Source of the DNA: JBCCTX01 sp965263105
GTDB taxonomy: Bacteria > Bacteroidota > Bacteroidia > J057
Reading direction: 5' to 3'
Length of the DNA: 64,000 nucleotides
NCBI GenBank assembly: GCA_965263105.1
Contig: CBDHGL010000003.1
Coordinates: forward strand, 2,170,001-2,234,000
Below are positions 17,810-27,017 of this stretch, in pieces. Numbering within the stretch: position 1 is the first letter of the stretch; every line of letters starts with the position of its first letter. The position numbers and the translations under genes were made by a program. A model generated the notes under the pieces. That model searched no databases, was not told the DNA's origin, and saw nothing but the letters and a program-made list of their open reading frames with translations.

Positions 17810-18247
17810 ATGACAAGTTTTCGGTCGAAAAATTATCCACATAGCCGCAATAGGTGGTTGATTTACCAGGAGTATGCAATGCAATACTATGCAGGTACCA
17901 TGTTGCTGGTAATGATGGGAGTAATGGTCAAAATATATTTAGGTCAATCTCTTTTGACTTTTACCCTGGTAGGTACAGGGGTGGCGGTCATTTTAGGAAA
18001 TATGCTTGCCTATGCCTCCCTAAAGAGACAAGTTGGGGAAGTATTCTTTTTGGAGAAACATTTTGCCATTTTGTCCACTCATGAAATTTTGTATGGTCAT
18101 GAAAACCACGTGTTCCCTTTGGAATATGCCAACCCTACGAGGAGTGGATCAACGATTAGCATTCATTATTTTGATCGTATTGTTTCTTTGGAAAAGAAAG
18201 ACTGGGAGGATTTTGAACTGGTCTGGGAGTACTTCTCCAATTTTTGA
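17810..18247 (+). CDS. Small membrane protein of unknown function
   Basis: 145 residues. Two hydrophobic segments at about 27-45 (YAGTMLLVMMGVMVKIYL) and 48-68 (LLTFTLVGTGVAVILGNML) are followed by a cytoplasmic or periplasmic C-terminal half of ~75 residues containing VFFLEKHFAILSTHEIL and FDRIVSLEKKDWEDFELVW. That half resembles membrane-anchored beta-rich PH-like domains in size and feel, but I cannot name it. It starts after a 287-nt AT-rich gap with no other feature and precedes fabG by 30 nt, so it may be co-transcribed with it. Confidence 0.7.
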   Translation: MTSFRSKNYPHSRNRWLIYQEYAMQYYAGTMLLVMMGVMVKIYLGQSLLTFTLVGTGVAVILGNMLAYASLKRQVGEVFFLEKHFAILSTHEILYGHENHVFPLEYANPTRSGSTISIHYFDRIVSLEKKDWEDFELVWEYFSNF

Positions 18248-18277
18248 TATATTCGTCAAATTTTAGGGACCAATTTT

Positions 18278-19027
18278 ATGAAATTACTTGCGGATAAAGT
18301 TGCATTAATTACGGGCGCAACCCGTGGTATAGGCAAAGCAATAGCGGAGGAATTCGCCTCTCAAGGTGCTACTGTTCACTTTACCTACAGATCTTCAGTG
18401 GAAAAGGCTCAGGCCTTGGAGGAACAATTGAAATCAATAGGAATTAAGTGTGTAGGACATCAAATTGATGCTTCTGACTTCGAGGCTACTCAACAGGTTA
18501 TCGAACAAATTTTGGAGCAAGAGGGAAAGATTGATATAGTTGTTAATAATGCTGGAATTACCAAGGATACCTTGTTGTTGCGAATGGATTTAACCCAGTG
18601 GAATGAGGTAGTCGATACCAATTTGAGTAGCGTGTTTTACACCACGAAGGCCACTTTGCGACAGATGATGCGTCAAAGAAGCGGGGTATACATTAATATT
18701 AGTTCGGTGGTAGGGCTTCAGGGAAATGCAGGACAAGCAAATTATGCTGCTTCTAAGTCTGGTATCATCGGTTTTACCAAGTCTGTAGCCCGGGAAGTTG
18801 GCTCCAGGAATATTCGAGCTAATGTTGTAGCTCCCGGTTTTATCGCCACAGAGATGACAGATAAAATACCTGAGAAGGAGTTAGAAACGTGGCTAAAAAC
18901 GATTCCTCTGCAACGGGCAGGTAAACCAGAAGATGTAGCCCAGCTGTGCGTCTTTTTGGCATCGGATCAAGCTTCTTACATAACAGGCCAGGTATTCAAC
19001 GTCGATGGCGGAATGGTCATGGCCTAG
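18278..19027 (+). CDS. fabG: 3-oxoacyl-[acyl-carrier-protein] reductase FabG
   Basis: 249-residue classical short-chain dehydrogenase. The cofactor site GATRGIGKAIAEEFASQGA is at the N-terminus, followed by NNAG and then the catalytic Ser in NISSVVGLQGNAG with YAASK (Tyr-x-x-x-Lys). The C-terminal PLQRAGKPEDVAQLCVFLASD and YITGQVFNVDGGM match FabG. It reduces 3-oxoacyl-ACP with NADPH in fatty acid elongation. No other fab genes are adjacent, so a related reductase role is possible, but the match to FabG is strong. Confidence 0.92.
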   Translation: MKLLADKVALITGATRGIGKAIAEEFASQGATVHFTYRSSVEKAQALEEQLKSIGIKCVGHQIDASDFEATQQVIEQILEQEGKIDIVVNNAGITKDTLLLRMDLTQWNEVVDTNLSSVFYTTKATLRQMMRQRSGVYINISSVVGLQGNAGQANYAASKSGIIGFTKSVAREVGSRNIRANVVAPGFIATEMTDKIPEKELETWLKTIPLQRAGKPEDVAQLCVFLASDQASYITGQVFNVDGGMVMA

Positions 19028-19098
19028 CACAAATTTACAGCGTTCACGTATATAGGGTATAGATATAAACCCTCTATTAACAGAAAACCAATCCTTTC

Positions 19099-21246
19099 AT
19101 GGAATTTGCGTTTAACTATTCTCCCCTTTGGTTGATTCCTATTGCTCTTATAGCTGGTGTAGCCACTTGGTGGATGTATAGGCGCACCCAGGATATTCTT
19201 TCCCGCCCATTGCAATGGCTTTTTGGAGGCCTTCGATTTTTGGTTTTCCTCCTCTTGGGCTTTTTGCTATTGGAACCCCTCCTCAATTACCTACAGAAGG
19301 TAAGTTATCCTCCTATTGTAGCTGTATTGCAGGACAATTCGGAGAGCCTTGTTGTACAGAAAGATTCTCAATTCGTTCGAGGCGAGTATCCAAAGCAGCT
19401 CGCAGAGTTCTCTCAGGCATTCGATGCAGATGAGGTAAGTGTAGATTTCTGGAGTTTTTCCTCCCAAATTTCAGCGATGGGAGAGGAAGATTCCTTAAGC
19501 TTTGACCAGGCGGGAACTAATTTATCTTTAGCCCTTACTGAGCTGCAGAAAAAATATCAGAACCAAAATCTCGGGGCTATTGTCCTAGCTTCCGATGGAA
19601 TAAGTACGGCAGGGGTCAATCCTTTATTTGTTGCAGAAGATATCCCTCAACCCATATTTACAGTAATGCTGGGAGACACAACCCAACAGCGGGATGTTTC
19701 TCTGCAAAATATTCTATATAACGAAATTGCTTATCTGCAGAGTGAAATGCCTATCCGTGCGGAAGTTCAAGTCTTGGGCTATCAAGCCCAACAAGTAAAG
19801 TTGTCCTTGTTTTATAAAGGAAAGCTTTTGGATAGCCATTCTTTAAGACTGGGGGGGAATCAGGTTAAGGGGGAACATACCTTTTTTGTAAAACCTGAAG
19901 ACACGGGATTGCAAGCATACACTCTGGGAGTCAGCCGACTGGAAAATGAAATTTCCTATCGGAATAACCGTAGGAAGATCTATGTAAATGTATTGGAAAC
20001 TCAACGGAAGATAGCCCTTTTTGCGGGTACTCCCCATCCAGATATAGGCGCCCTTAGTAGGGTATTTGAGCGTGACGACAGTTACGAAATGACCTCATTT
20101 ATTTTGAAGAAACCTGGAGAATTCTACCTCTCCCCCAGTAACTATTCCCTTTCCGATTATGACCTTATCATTCTACACAATTATCCCCATAGCAGAAGTG
20201 ATGCTTCTTGGGTAGCAGAACTAAAGCGCCTGGCAGAAGAGGAGAAGAAGCCCATGATGGCATTTATCGGTAAGTCTACTGATCTGAGGGTTCTCCAACC
20301 CCTTTACAGCCAGTTGGCTCTAGTCCCTTCAGACCTTAAGTTCCGCTCTGAAGAGATTATTCCCAATTTCCTACCAGTTTATCAAAAACACTCAACTTAT
20401 TCTTTTACCAGGGAGTGGCTAAATTGGGCCAATGGCAGTCCTCCTATTTTTCGCAATAGGTCCAGTTGGGATGCCAAGCCTACAGCAGAGGTTTTTGCCA
20501 CTGCACGGATTCGAAATGTAGTTCTCGATTACCCCGTTTATGCCTTGCAAAATCACTTGGGAAGAAAGAACATGTGTTTTATAGGGGAGAATTTTTGGCG
20601 GATGCGTACACATAGTTACATAGAATCCGATAACTATGAAGCCTTTGATGATTGGATTATAAACAATGTAAAATGGCTTACTATCAGTGATGACAAACGA
20701 AAATTTATTGTAGAACCGGTGAAACAGATTTTTTCGGGAAGCGAAGCCGTTCGGATGAGGGGGCAGGTATATGATGACAGCTATAATCCAGTTGAAGGAG
20801 TAGAGATTAAGTTGAGGCTTACTAACCCCAAGGGAACAGTTGATGAGTATTATCTCAATGAGATCTCTTCAGGTCAGTATTTGGCTGAATTGATAAATCT
20901 GGAAGAGGGCACCTATTCCTATGTGGCCGAAGGACGTAAAGACGAGGTATCGATGGGAACGGATAAAGGAAGCTTTTCTATAGGCAAGTCCAATATCGAG
21001 CATTTTCAGTTGCAGGCAAATTCTGAATTAATGCAGCAACTTGCCCTGAGGACCAAGGGAGAATTTATTTATGCCCGAGAACTTCCCAGTTTGGCAGACC
21101 GACTCAAAGATCTTCCCGGCTTAAAACCTGTAGTAGATTTCAAAACCCAGCGGCAGACCTTGGTAGATTTTCCCTGGCTCTTGTGGCTTATATTGGGATT
21201 GGCCTGTCTGGAATGGATTGGAAGAAAATGGAACAGCCTGAGTTAG
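19099..21246 (+). CDS. VWA-domain membrane protein (BatA-like architecture)
   Basis: 715 residues with N-terminal membrane segments at ~8-27 and ~41-60 and a C-terminal one at ~694-710. Directly after the second segment a VWA-type domain begins: metal-site DNSES at 79-83, GTNLSLAL and ASDGIST further on. The large middle part is periplasmic and beta-rich, with a PVEGVEIKLRL-type region near 580 that suggests an Ig-like domain. The layout resembles aerotolerance/Bat-type or glutamine-amidotransferase-like VWA proteins of Bacteroidota, but no moxR or bat neighbours are present. Its stop overlaps the convergent permease gene stop by 4 nt. Confidence 0.78.
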   Translation: MEFAFNYSPLWLIPIALIAGVATWWMYRRTQDILSRPLQWLFGGLRFLVFLLLGFLLLEPLLNYLQKVSYPPIVAVLQDNSESLVVQKDSQFVRGEYPKQLAEFSQAFDADEVSVDFWSFSSQISAMGEEDSLSFDQAGTNLSLALTELQKKYQNQNLGAIVLASDGISTAGVNPLFVAEDIPQPIFTVMLGDTTQQRDVSLQNILYNEIAYLQSEMPIRAEVQVLGYQAQQVKLSLFYKGKLLDSHSLRLGGNQVKGEHTFFVKPEDTGLQAYTLGVSRLENEISYRNNRRKIYVNVLETQRKIALFAGTPHPDIGALSRVFERDDSYEMTSFILKKPGEFYLSPSNYSLSDYDLIILHNYPHSRSDASWVAELKRLAEEEKKPMMAFIGKSTDLRVLQPLYSQLALVPSDLKFRSEEIIPNFLPVYQKHSTYSFTREWLNWANGSPPIFRNRSSWDAKPTAEVFATARIRNVVLDYPVYALQNHLGRKNMCFIGENFWRMRTHSYIESDNYEAFDDWIINNVKWLTISDDKRKFIVEPVKQIFSGSEAVRMRGQVYDDSYNPVEGVEIKLRLTNPKGTVDEYYLNEISSGQYLAELINLEEGTYSYVAEGRKDEVSMGTDKGSFSIGKSNIEHFQLQANSELMQQLALRTKGEFIYARELPSLADRLKDLPGLKPVVDFKTQRQTLVDFPWLLWLILGLACLEWIGRKWNSLS

Positions 21247-22472
21247 CGTTTGAGGCCGTTGATGATGGTCAGCTTACCTGCGTGAAAAGATGGGTACAGA
21301 GAGGCCAGGGCACATAGGGAAAACACAGTTGTACAAATCAATAAATAGTCCGATGCCTGCATGCTAATGGGAAAAGGGAGATCTGTTCCCTCCAGGTAAA
21401 TTAGGGAGAAAACTTGTTGAGCAAGCCCCAAACCTAAGGCTAGTAAAACCCCTATACAAACTCCTATACCTCCAATCAAAACTCCTTCCCATAGAAATAT
21501 CCGACGAATAATTTTAGGGGTAGCTCCTATTGACTTCAGGACAGCGATATCTCTGGTTTTTTCTAAGACAATCATCGAAAGACTTCCCACAATGTTAATA
21601 GCTGCGATAGCCACCATCAGAGTCAAAATGAGGTAGCTAATAAATTTCTCATTTCTCATCACTCTATACAGGCTCTTGTGTTGATCGTACCAAGTTTGGA
21701 CTTCTAGTGTTTTGGGGAGGACCTGTTCTAGGTCATTTTTTATCTCTTCTACTTTGTTAGGGGATTTGAGCTTGAGCTCATAAGAGGTAATCATCTTGCC
21801 ATAGGAGAAAAAGTTTTGCGCAAATTGAAAATCCGATAAGATGTAGTTCTCATCGTATTCTTTGGTTTTGATGGAGAAGACCCCTGAAGGTCGAACGGAG
21901 GCTGTTCTGATAGAGGTAAGAGAAGAGCCCAGGAGGCCACTGGTCTTATTGGGTAAGAAAATGAATTCAACAGGTTGGGTTTTATCATAGAGATTGATTC
22001 CCATATAAAAAGGAAAGCCTATGGCAAATATGGCTCTAGGGTATCCTTCTTCTTCGGCAAAGGTAAATTGGCCTTCGTATATGTGCTGGTCAATGGGGTT
22101 GACCTGGGTAAATACGCTATCAACCCCTTTGAGGATGGCAAAACGCTGTTTCTCCTGGTATTTGATCAGGATTTTTCCTTCTATGGACTGGGAGACTACC
22201 GCTACTTCTGGATGTGCTTGAATGAGTTGTAAGACCGTGCTATCCTGGGGAATCAAGCGTCCGGTTTTTGCGACGATTTTGAGTTCGGGGTCCATGAGGG
22301 CATACATCCCTGTAATATAGTCAGAAAGGCCATTGAAGGTGGATAAAACCAATAAGATAGCAGCCGTACCTATAGCTATTCCCCCTAAGGTAATCCAGTT
22401 GATCAGGTTGATTACATTTCGCTTTTTCTCAGCAAAGAGGTACCTACGAGCGACAAAAAAGGGGAAATTCAT
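21243..22472 (-). CDS. FtsX/LolC-E family ABC transporter permease
   Basis: 409 residues with the MacB/LolE topology. One N-terminal membrane segment (INLINWITLGGIAIGTAAILLVLSTFNGL) is followed by a ~220-residue periplasmic domain and three C-terminal membrane segments (~275-300, ~320-350, ~370-395). The core-permease motif VLKSIGATPKIIRRIFLWEGVLIGG is characteristic. In Proteobacteria LolC/E extract lipoproteins from the inner membrane; Bacteroidota homologues are annotated likewise, but the cognate ATPase (LolD) is not adjacent. It lies 55 nt downstream of rbfA on the same strand. Confidence 0.87.
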   Translation of the reverse strand: MNFPFFVARRYLFAEKKRNVINLINWITLGGIAIGTAAILLVLSTFNGLSDYITGMYALMDPELKIVAKTGRLIPQDSTVLQLIQAHPEVAVVSQSIEGKILIKYQEKQRFAILKGVDSVFTQVNPIDQHIYEGQFTFAEEEGYPRAIFAIGFPFYMGINLYDKTQPVEFIFLPNKTSGLLGSSLTSIRTASVRPSGVFSIKTKEYDENYILSDFQFAQNFFSYGKMITSYELKLKSPNKVEEIKNDLEQVLPKTLEVQTWYDQHKSLYRVMRNEKFISYLILTLMVAIAAINIVGSLSMIVLEKTRDIAVLKSIGATPKIIRRIFLWEGVLIGGIGVCIGVLLALGLGLAQQVFSLIYLEGTDLPFPISMQASDYLLICTTVFSLCALASLYPSFHAGKLTIINGLKR

Positions 22473-22527
22473 TTAAAAATAGGTTAAATGAGCTATGAGG
22501 GATCCTCTGGTGTCTGGGGATTACGGT

Positions 22528-22863
22528 TTATTTGGTCAAATAGTTTATCGATCTCTCAGCCTCTTGCAGGGTGTCGTCCCCATAAAAACGGATTTCAGGA
22601 ATTTTTCGGACTTTATTCCGAATTCGCTGCCCCAGGGCTTTCCGGATTTGCCAGGCTTCTGTATTCAAGGTCTCGATGGCCTGGGGAAGCTGGGATTCGG
22701 GTAAGCAGGAGACAAAGACCTTGGTAATACTCAGGTCCCTTGTAATCCGAACTACGCTTATGGTCAGCATAGCCCCAGAGAGAAATTGGCCTCTGTCAAT
22801 GATAGTTCCCAATTCTCTCTGAATGAGTTTCGCCAATTTTCTTTGAACAATGGTTTCTGACAT
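22528..22863 (-). CDS. rbfA: 30S ribosome-binding factor RbfA
   Basis: 111 residues, single KH-like domain. Visible RbfA signatures: VQRKLAKLIQRELGTII near the N-terminus, LTISVVRITRDLSITKVFVSCLP and IRNKVRKIPEIRFYGDDTL towards the C-terminus. RbfA assists maturation of the 16S rRNA 5' end and cold adaptation. It precedes the LolE-like permease on the minus strand and is divergent from the ABC exporter gene across 73 nt. Confidence 0.93.
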   Translation of the reverse strand: MSETIVQRKLAKLIQRELGTIIDRGQFLSGAMLTISVVRITRDLSITKVFVSCLPESQLPQAIETLNTEAWQIRKALGQRIRNKVRKIPEIRFYGDDTLQEAERSINYLTK

Positions 22864-22936
22864 ATACTTTTACCCTCCGAGTTTGGCAGAGATTCTCGTT
22901 TTAACTGGATTTAAACAGAACTCGTAAAGGTAATAA

Positions 22937-24766
22937 ATGCAGAGCTATTTCCGAATTCTCAATTATGGGAGACCCTTTGTGCACCTAGGGATCATTGCCG
23001 TGGTGTGCATGATTTTATATGCAGTTTTTCATACCCTTTCTCTCATCATGCTTGGGCCCTTTATGGACGTATTGTTCCAGGATGATACCCTGTATCCTCA
23101 ACCTGAGGGTCCCCTACAACTATTGAGCAGCGAATCGCTCCGTGATCATATGTATTACTATTTGAGGGAGATGAAGGCGGAACATGGACGGGTTCAAATA
23201 TTGCCGTATTTCTGTGGAGCCCTTTTCCTCATTATTTTGCTCAAAAACCTAGCTCGGTACGGATCTGCCTATTTTTTCAGCCCTTTGGAGCAAGGCATTA
23301 TTCAACGAATTCGGACCAGAGTTTTTCACCACATTGGGGGCCTGGATATGGGCTTTTTTACCCGAAATAAAAAGGGGAATATTATTGGCACCGTAGTGAG
23401 TGATGTACAAGTGGTGCAGGAAGCCATTATCGCCACCTTTCTGAATATTCTCCGTGAGCCCATCACGGCTTTGTTTTTATTAATTGGCCTATTTTTTATC
23501 TCCTGGCAATTGACGCTTTTTAGTCTGGTAGTTCTTCCCCTCTCTGGCTTATTTATCAATTACATCCGCAAAACCCTCAAGCGAAAGGCCAAGTTGGGGC
23601 AAGAAGTTTTAGGAGAGCTTATTTCCAGTTTGGATGAGTTTGCTAGTGGAATCCGGATCGTCAAATCCTTTCAACGGGAAGCCTATGAGATGAAGAAGTA
23701 CGACCAAAAAAATGAAGCCTATACCCAACTTCAGGTATCTATTCGCCGGAGGTCAGAATTGGCTTCTCCCGTAACGGAAATTATCAGTGTAGGGGTAATT
23801 TGCGTAATCATTATTTATGGGGGATGGTTAATATTTTCTGACGAAGGAAGCAGTTTGTATCCTCCTGATTTTATCGCCTTTATTGCGTTGTTTTCTCAAC
23901 TTCTCAATCCGATTAAGTTGATTGCGAATGCTTTGGCGCGAATTCAAAAAGGAATGGCTGCCTACGAAAGAATAGCGGAATTGTTGGATCAAGAACCTGC
24001 CATTAAGGAAGTCCAAGCACCCATTCGGGTTTCTTCATTTGAAGACAGAATTCAGTTTGATAAGGTTTTTTTTAGATATGAGGTAGAGGATGTAATCCAC
24101 GGGATCTCCTTTGAGGTAGAGAAAGGTCAAATGATTGCCATTGTGGGGCCTTCTGGAGCTGGGAAATCCACTCTGGCAGACCTTATTCCCCGTTTTTATG
24201 ACCCTTATCAAGGCCAGATTTTTCTAGATGGTCAAGATTTACGGCAATTGTCTCTCAAAGATTTGAGGGGACTGATTGGCCATGTCTCTCAGGAAGGTAT
24301 TCTTTTCCACGATACAGTTTTGCGGAACATTGCCTATGGAATAGATGATCCCAATATATCTGAGGTGGTAGAGGCGGCAAAGGTGGCAAACGCCCATGAG
24401 TTTATTCTTCAACTTCCCGAGCAATACCAAACTGTCATTGGAGAGCGCGGCACAAAATTATCCGGAGGCCAGCGCCAGCGTCTGGCTATAGCCCGAGCCA
24501 TTCTCAGAAATCCCTCCATTTTGATATTGGATGAGGCCACTTCCAGTTTGGACACCAAATCCGAACGATTGGTTCAAGACGCTTTGGAGAAGCTCATGGA
24601 AAACCGGACCTCCTTGGTAATTGCCCATCGGCTGTCAACGATTTTAAAGGCAGATAAAATCCTGGTATTAGATCAAGGAAAAATTGTAGAGCAGGGGACC
24701 CATTCGGAGTTACTGTTGAAAGAGGGCCTTTATAAACGTTTGTATGACCTTCAATTTGAAAATTAG
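22937..24766 (+). CDS. MsbA-like ABC exporter (fused membrane and ATPase domains)
   Basis: 609-residue half-transporter. Six membrane segments lie in the first ~320 residues; the ATPase domain follows. Motifs: Walker A GPSGAGKST, signature LSGGQRQRLAIARAILRNP, Walker B ILILDEATSSLD and the switch His in VIAHRLST. The family exports lipids or hydrophobic compounds; an MsbA-like lipid flippase role is likely but not provable from sequence. A lipoprotein gene starts 36 nt after it, possibly in one operon with the genes up to 26877. Confidence 0.93.
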   Translation: MQSYFRILNYGRPFVHLGIIAVVCMILYAVFHTLSLIMLGPFMDVLFQDDTLYPQPEGPLQLLSSESLRDHMYYYLREMKAEHGRVQILPYFCGALFLIILLKNLARYGSAYFFSPLEQGIIQRIRTRVFHHIGGLDMGFFTRNKKGNIIGTVVSDVQVVQEAIIATFLNILREPITALFLLIGLFFISWQLTLFSLVVLPLSGLFINYIRKTLKRKAKLGQEVLGELISSLDEFASGIRIVKSFQREAYEMKKYDQKNEAYTQLQVSIRRRSELASPVTEIISVGVICVIIIYGGWLIFSDEGSSLYPPDFIAFIALFSQLLNPIKLIANALARIQKGMAAYERIAELLDQEPAIKEVQAPIRVSSFEDRIQFDKVFFRYEVEDVIHGISFEVEKGQMIAIVGPSGAGKSTLADLIPRFYDPYQGQIFLDGQDLRQLSLKDLRGLIGHVSQEGILFHDTVLRNIAYGIDDPNISEVVEAAKVANAHEFILQLPEQYQTVIGERGTKLSGGQRQRLAIARAILRNPSILILDEATSSLDTKSERLVQDALEKLMENRTSLVIAHRLSTILKADKILVLDQGKIVEQGTHSELLLKEGLYKRLYDLQFEN

Positions 24767-24802
24767 GTAGACTTGGCAAATTTTTTGCAGGAATTTCCAA
24801 AT

Positions 24803-25498
24803 ATGAATATTGTGAGAATTCTATCCTTTGCGTCGCTGGTGGTATCTCTTGCCCTGCTATCCTGTGAGGAAGAACGAATTGAGGTGGAAAGTCAGGCTCT
24901 TGATGCTATTTATCCCATATCAGGGACTGAGGTAAGGACCTACTATGTTTTGGATTCTTCCTTTGATGTATCGGGGCCGATTGTGGAGGAGTACCTTAAA
25001 AGAGAGCGAGTGCTTGGAACGACTACAGATTTAGCAGGTCGGACGGTCTATCAGGTTCAAGTGGAAAGAGGATCCTTGGATGGCAGTTCTTTCCAGATTT
25101 CTCATCGATGGAACTTGTATATTCCCCCTCAGCCAGAGGTAAATTCTTTTATTGAAAGCCAGGAGCAGAACATTCGGCAATTGCTATTGGCTTATCCCAT
25201 ACATACAGCCAAGGAATGGGATGGAAACAAGATGAATACACGAGAAACGAGCATTTTTTCTTACCTTTCGACAGATACGGTTGTCTCTATCGGGCCCCAT
25301 ACTTTTGAAGGATGTATCTTTGTCCAAGAGGGAGCGGATCAGAACAGTGCTATCCGTCAGGCAGAGGCCTACTCCATCTATCAACCTGGGAAGGGACACA
25401 TTTTGCGTTACAACAGAGTAATGGTATTTGATGGCCCCAACCGAGAGTTCAACCCAGATAAGAGTCGTATATACAGAGAAGAATTGCTGAGCGATTGA
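24803..25498 (+). CDS. Lipoprotein of unknown function
   Basis: 231 residues from the ATG at 24803. This start gives a clear lipoprotein signal, MNIVRILSFASLVVSLALLSC, with the lipidated Cys at 21; an upstream TTG start makes no sense as a signal. The mature part begins EEERIEVESQALDAIYPISGTEVRTYYVLD and looks beta-rich. No domain is recognised. The next gene starts one nucleotide after its stop, so the two are surely co-transcribed. Confidence 0.78.
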   Translation: MNIVRILSFASLVVSLALLSCEEERIEVESQALDAIYPISGTEVRTYYVLDSSFDVSGPIVEEYLKRERVLGTTTDLAGRTVYQVQVERGSLDGSSFQISHRWNLYIPPQPEVNSFIESQEQNIRQLLLAYPIHTAKEWDGNKMNTRETSIFSYLSTDTVVSIGPHTFEGCIFVQEGADQNSAIRQAEAYSIYQPGKGHILRYNRVMVFDGPNREFNPDKSRIYREELLSD

Positions 25499-25499
25499 T

Positions 25500-26186
25500 A
25501 TGAAATTCCTTGTAAAAATTTGGGGTTTATCCCTATTTTTTCTTCCCCATTTACTCACAGCTCAAGCTGGTTTACTGAAGGGCAAAAGGGTGGGAGTATA
25601 CGTAAGTAGTAAAGAGTTTTTGATGAATGAGGACTATTACCTCCAGGCGGCACAATTTTTGAAATTAGAGGAAGATAGGTCTTATTCCGGAGAGATGGAC
25701 TCAGAGTTATTGATTAGGCTGGGAGAGAATTTTTGTGCACAGTTAAAAGATTTGTCTGGGGCTGATACGGTCTATTTTTTAAATGCGGATATAGAAAAGG
25801 GCCAGGTTTTTCAACAAGCCTTTAATTTGGAAGAAAATAAACTGGAAAATCCGGTAGAAATATCTCAAACTGATCTTTTGCTTGTGATGACGCGCTTACA
25901 TTTGCAAACGCGCTCCCACCGGTCGGTATTCATACGTAGCAACCGCATGTTTACAGAAAAAGTGAAGGTCAAAAAGGCCGATATGACCATGACGCTGCTT
26001 GATCCGGCACTTCCGGAGTTGGCTTTGGAGGCCCACAGCTGTTTGGATGAATACCAATCTCCCAAACGGCCACAATATTTTGATTTTTTTCAGTCTCAAT
26101 CTCCTTTTGGTAAGTTTTTAAGCCGACTGTTTTCTCAGTGGTGGTGGCAATTAGAGGAGGGGATAGACAGTAATTGTGAAGAATAA
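25500..26186 (+). CDS. Secreted protein of unknown function
   Basis: 228 residues with a signal peptide (MKFLVKIWGLSLFFLPHLLTAQA). The rest is mixed alpha/beta with LLKGKRVGVYVSSKEFLMNEDYY near the start and a Trp-rich end (SRLFSQWWWQLEEG). No known domain is recognised. It is tightly packed between the lipoprotein gene (1 nt) and an SDR gene (1 nt between stop and start), implying one operon. Confidence 0.76.
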   Translation: MKFLVKIWGLSLFFLPHLLTAQAGLLKGKRVGVYVSSKEFLMNEDYYLQAAQFLKLEEDRSYSGEMDSELLIRLGENFCAQLKDLSGADTVYFLNADIEKGQVFQQAFNLEENKLENPVEISQTDLLLVMTRLHLQTRSHRSVFIRSNRMFTEKVKVKKADMTMTLLDPALPELALEAHSCLDEYQSPKRPQYFDFFQSQSPFGKFLSRLFSQWWWQLEEGIDSNCEE

Positions 26187-26187
26187 C

Positions 26188-26877
26188 ATGGAGAAAAATA
26201 TCTTAATCACGGGAGGAAGCAAGGGAATTGGGTTAGCGATTGCCAAGCGCTTTTACCAGGAAGGATTTCAGGTTATCATTTGTGCGCGTGGGGAGGAAGG
26301 CTTACAAAAGGCCAAAGAGGAGATGCACAACCTTGATACCTACGCGTGTGACATTTCCGTTAAGGAAGAAGTTAAAGCGCTGGGTAAGGCCATTAATACT
26401 AAGTACGGGGCCCTGGAAGTATTGGTAAACAATGGAGGGGTATTTCTACCCGGCGAGGTGCATACTGAAAAAGATGAGGTATACGAGCAACTGATGGCCA
26501 CGAATATGAGCAGCGCCTATTACCTTACCAAGGAGGTACTACCCCTGATGATGGAAAAGAAGCAAGGGACCATTTTTAATATGGGAAGCGTAGCTAGCCT
26601 CCAAGCCTATCCTAATGGAGGCTCTTATAGCATTTCAAAGTTTGCCCTATTGGGTTTTTCTAAAGCTCTACGGGAAGAAATGAAGCCGCACGGGGTCCGA
26701 GTTGTCAGTGTCCTTCCGGGGGCGGTACTTACCCCCTCCTGGGAGGGAGTAGATCTACCGGAGTCCAGGTTCATTCCTGCAGAAGATATAGCTGAGTTGA
26801 TATGGTCAACATATTCGATGAGTATTCGTACCGTTGTAGAGGAAATAGTGGTGCGACCCGCATTAGGAGATTTGTAA
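26188..26877 (+). CDS. Short-chain dehydrogenase/reductase
   Basis: 229 residues from the ATG at 26188, immediately after the upstream stop; a GTG 12 nt upstream would overlap that gene. SDR motifs: TGGSKGIGLAIAKRF for NAD(P) binding, NNGGVF (usual NNAG with Ala replaced by Gly), catalytic Ser in NMGSVAS and YSISK. Substrate is unknown. It is the last gene of the run that starts with the ABC exporter. Confidence 0.88.
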   Translation: MEKNILITGGSKGIGLAIAKRFYQEGFQVIICARGEEGLQKAKEEMHNLDTYACDISVKEEVKALGKAINTKYGALEVLVNNGGVFLPGEVHTEKDEVYEQLMATNMSSAYYLTKEVLPLMMEKKQGTIFNMGSVASLQAYPNGGSYSISKFALLGFSKALREEMKPHGVRVVSVLPGAVLTPSWEGVDLPESRFIPAEDIAELIWSTYSMSIRTVVEEIVVRPALGDL

Positions 26878-27017
26878 GGGTACCCTATTTTGGGAGGCGA
26901 AAGAATTGAATAAATGCATATTTCATTCTATATTCATAATGATAATAGATTACAGCGATCAAGCCCTTGCTGTTTTTCTCTTTCAGGAATAGAGTCTTAA
27001 CCCTAAATTCTATTCAG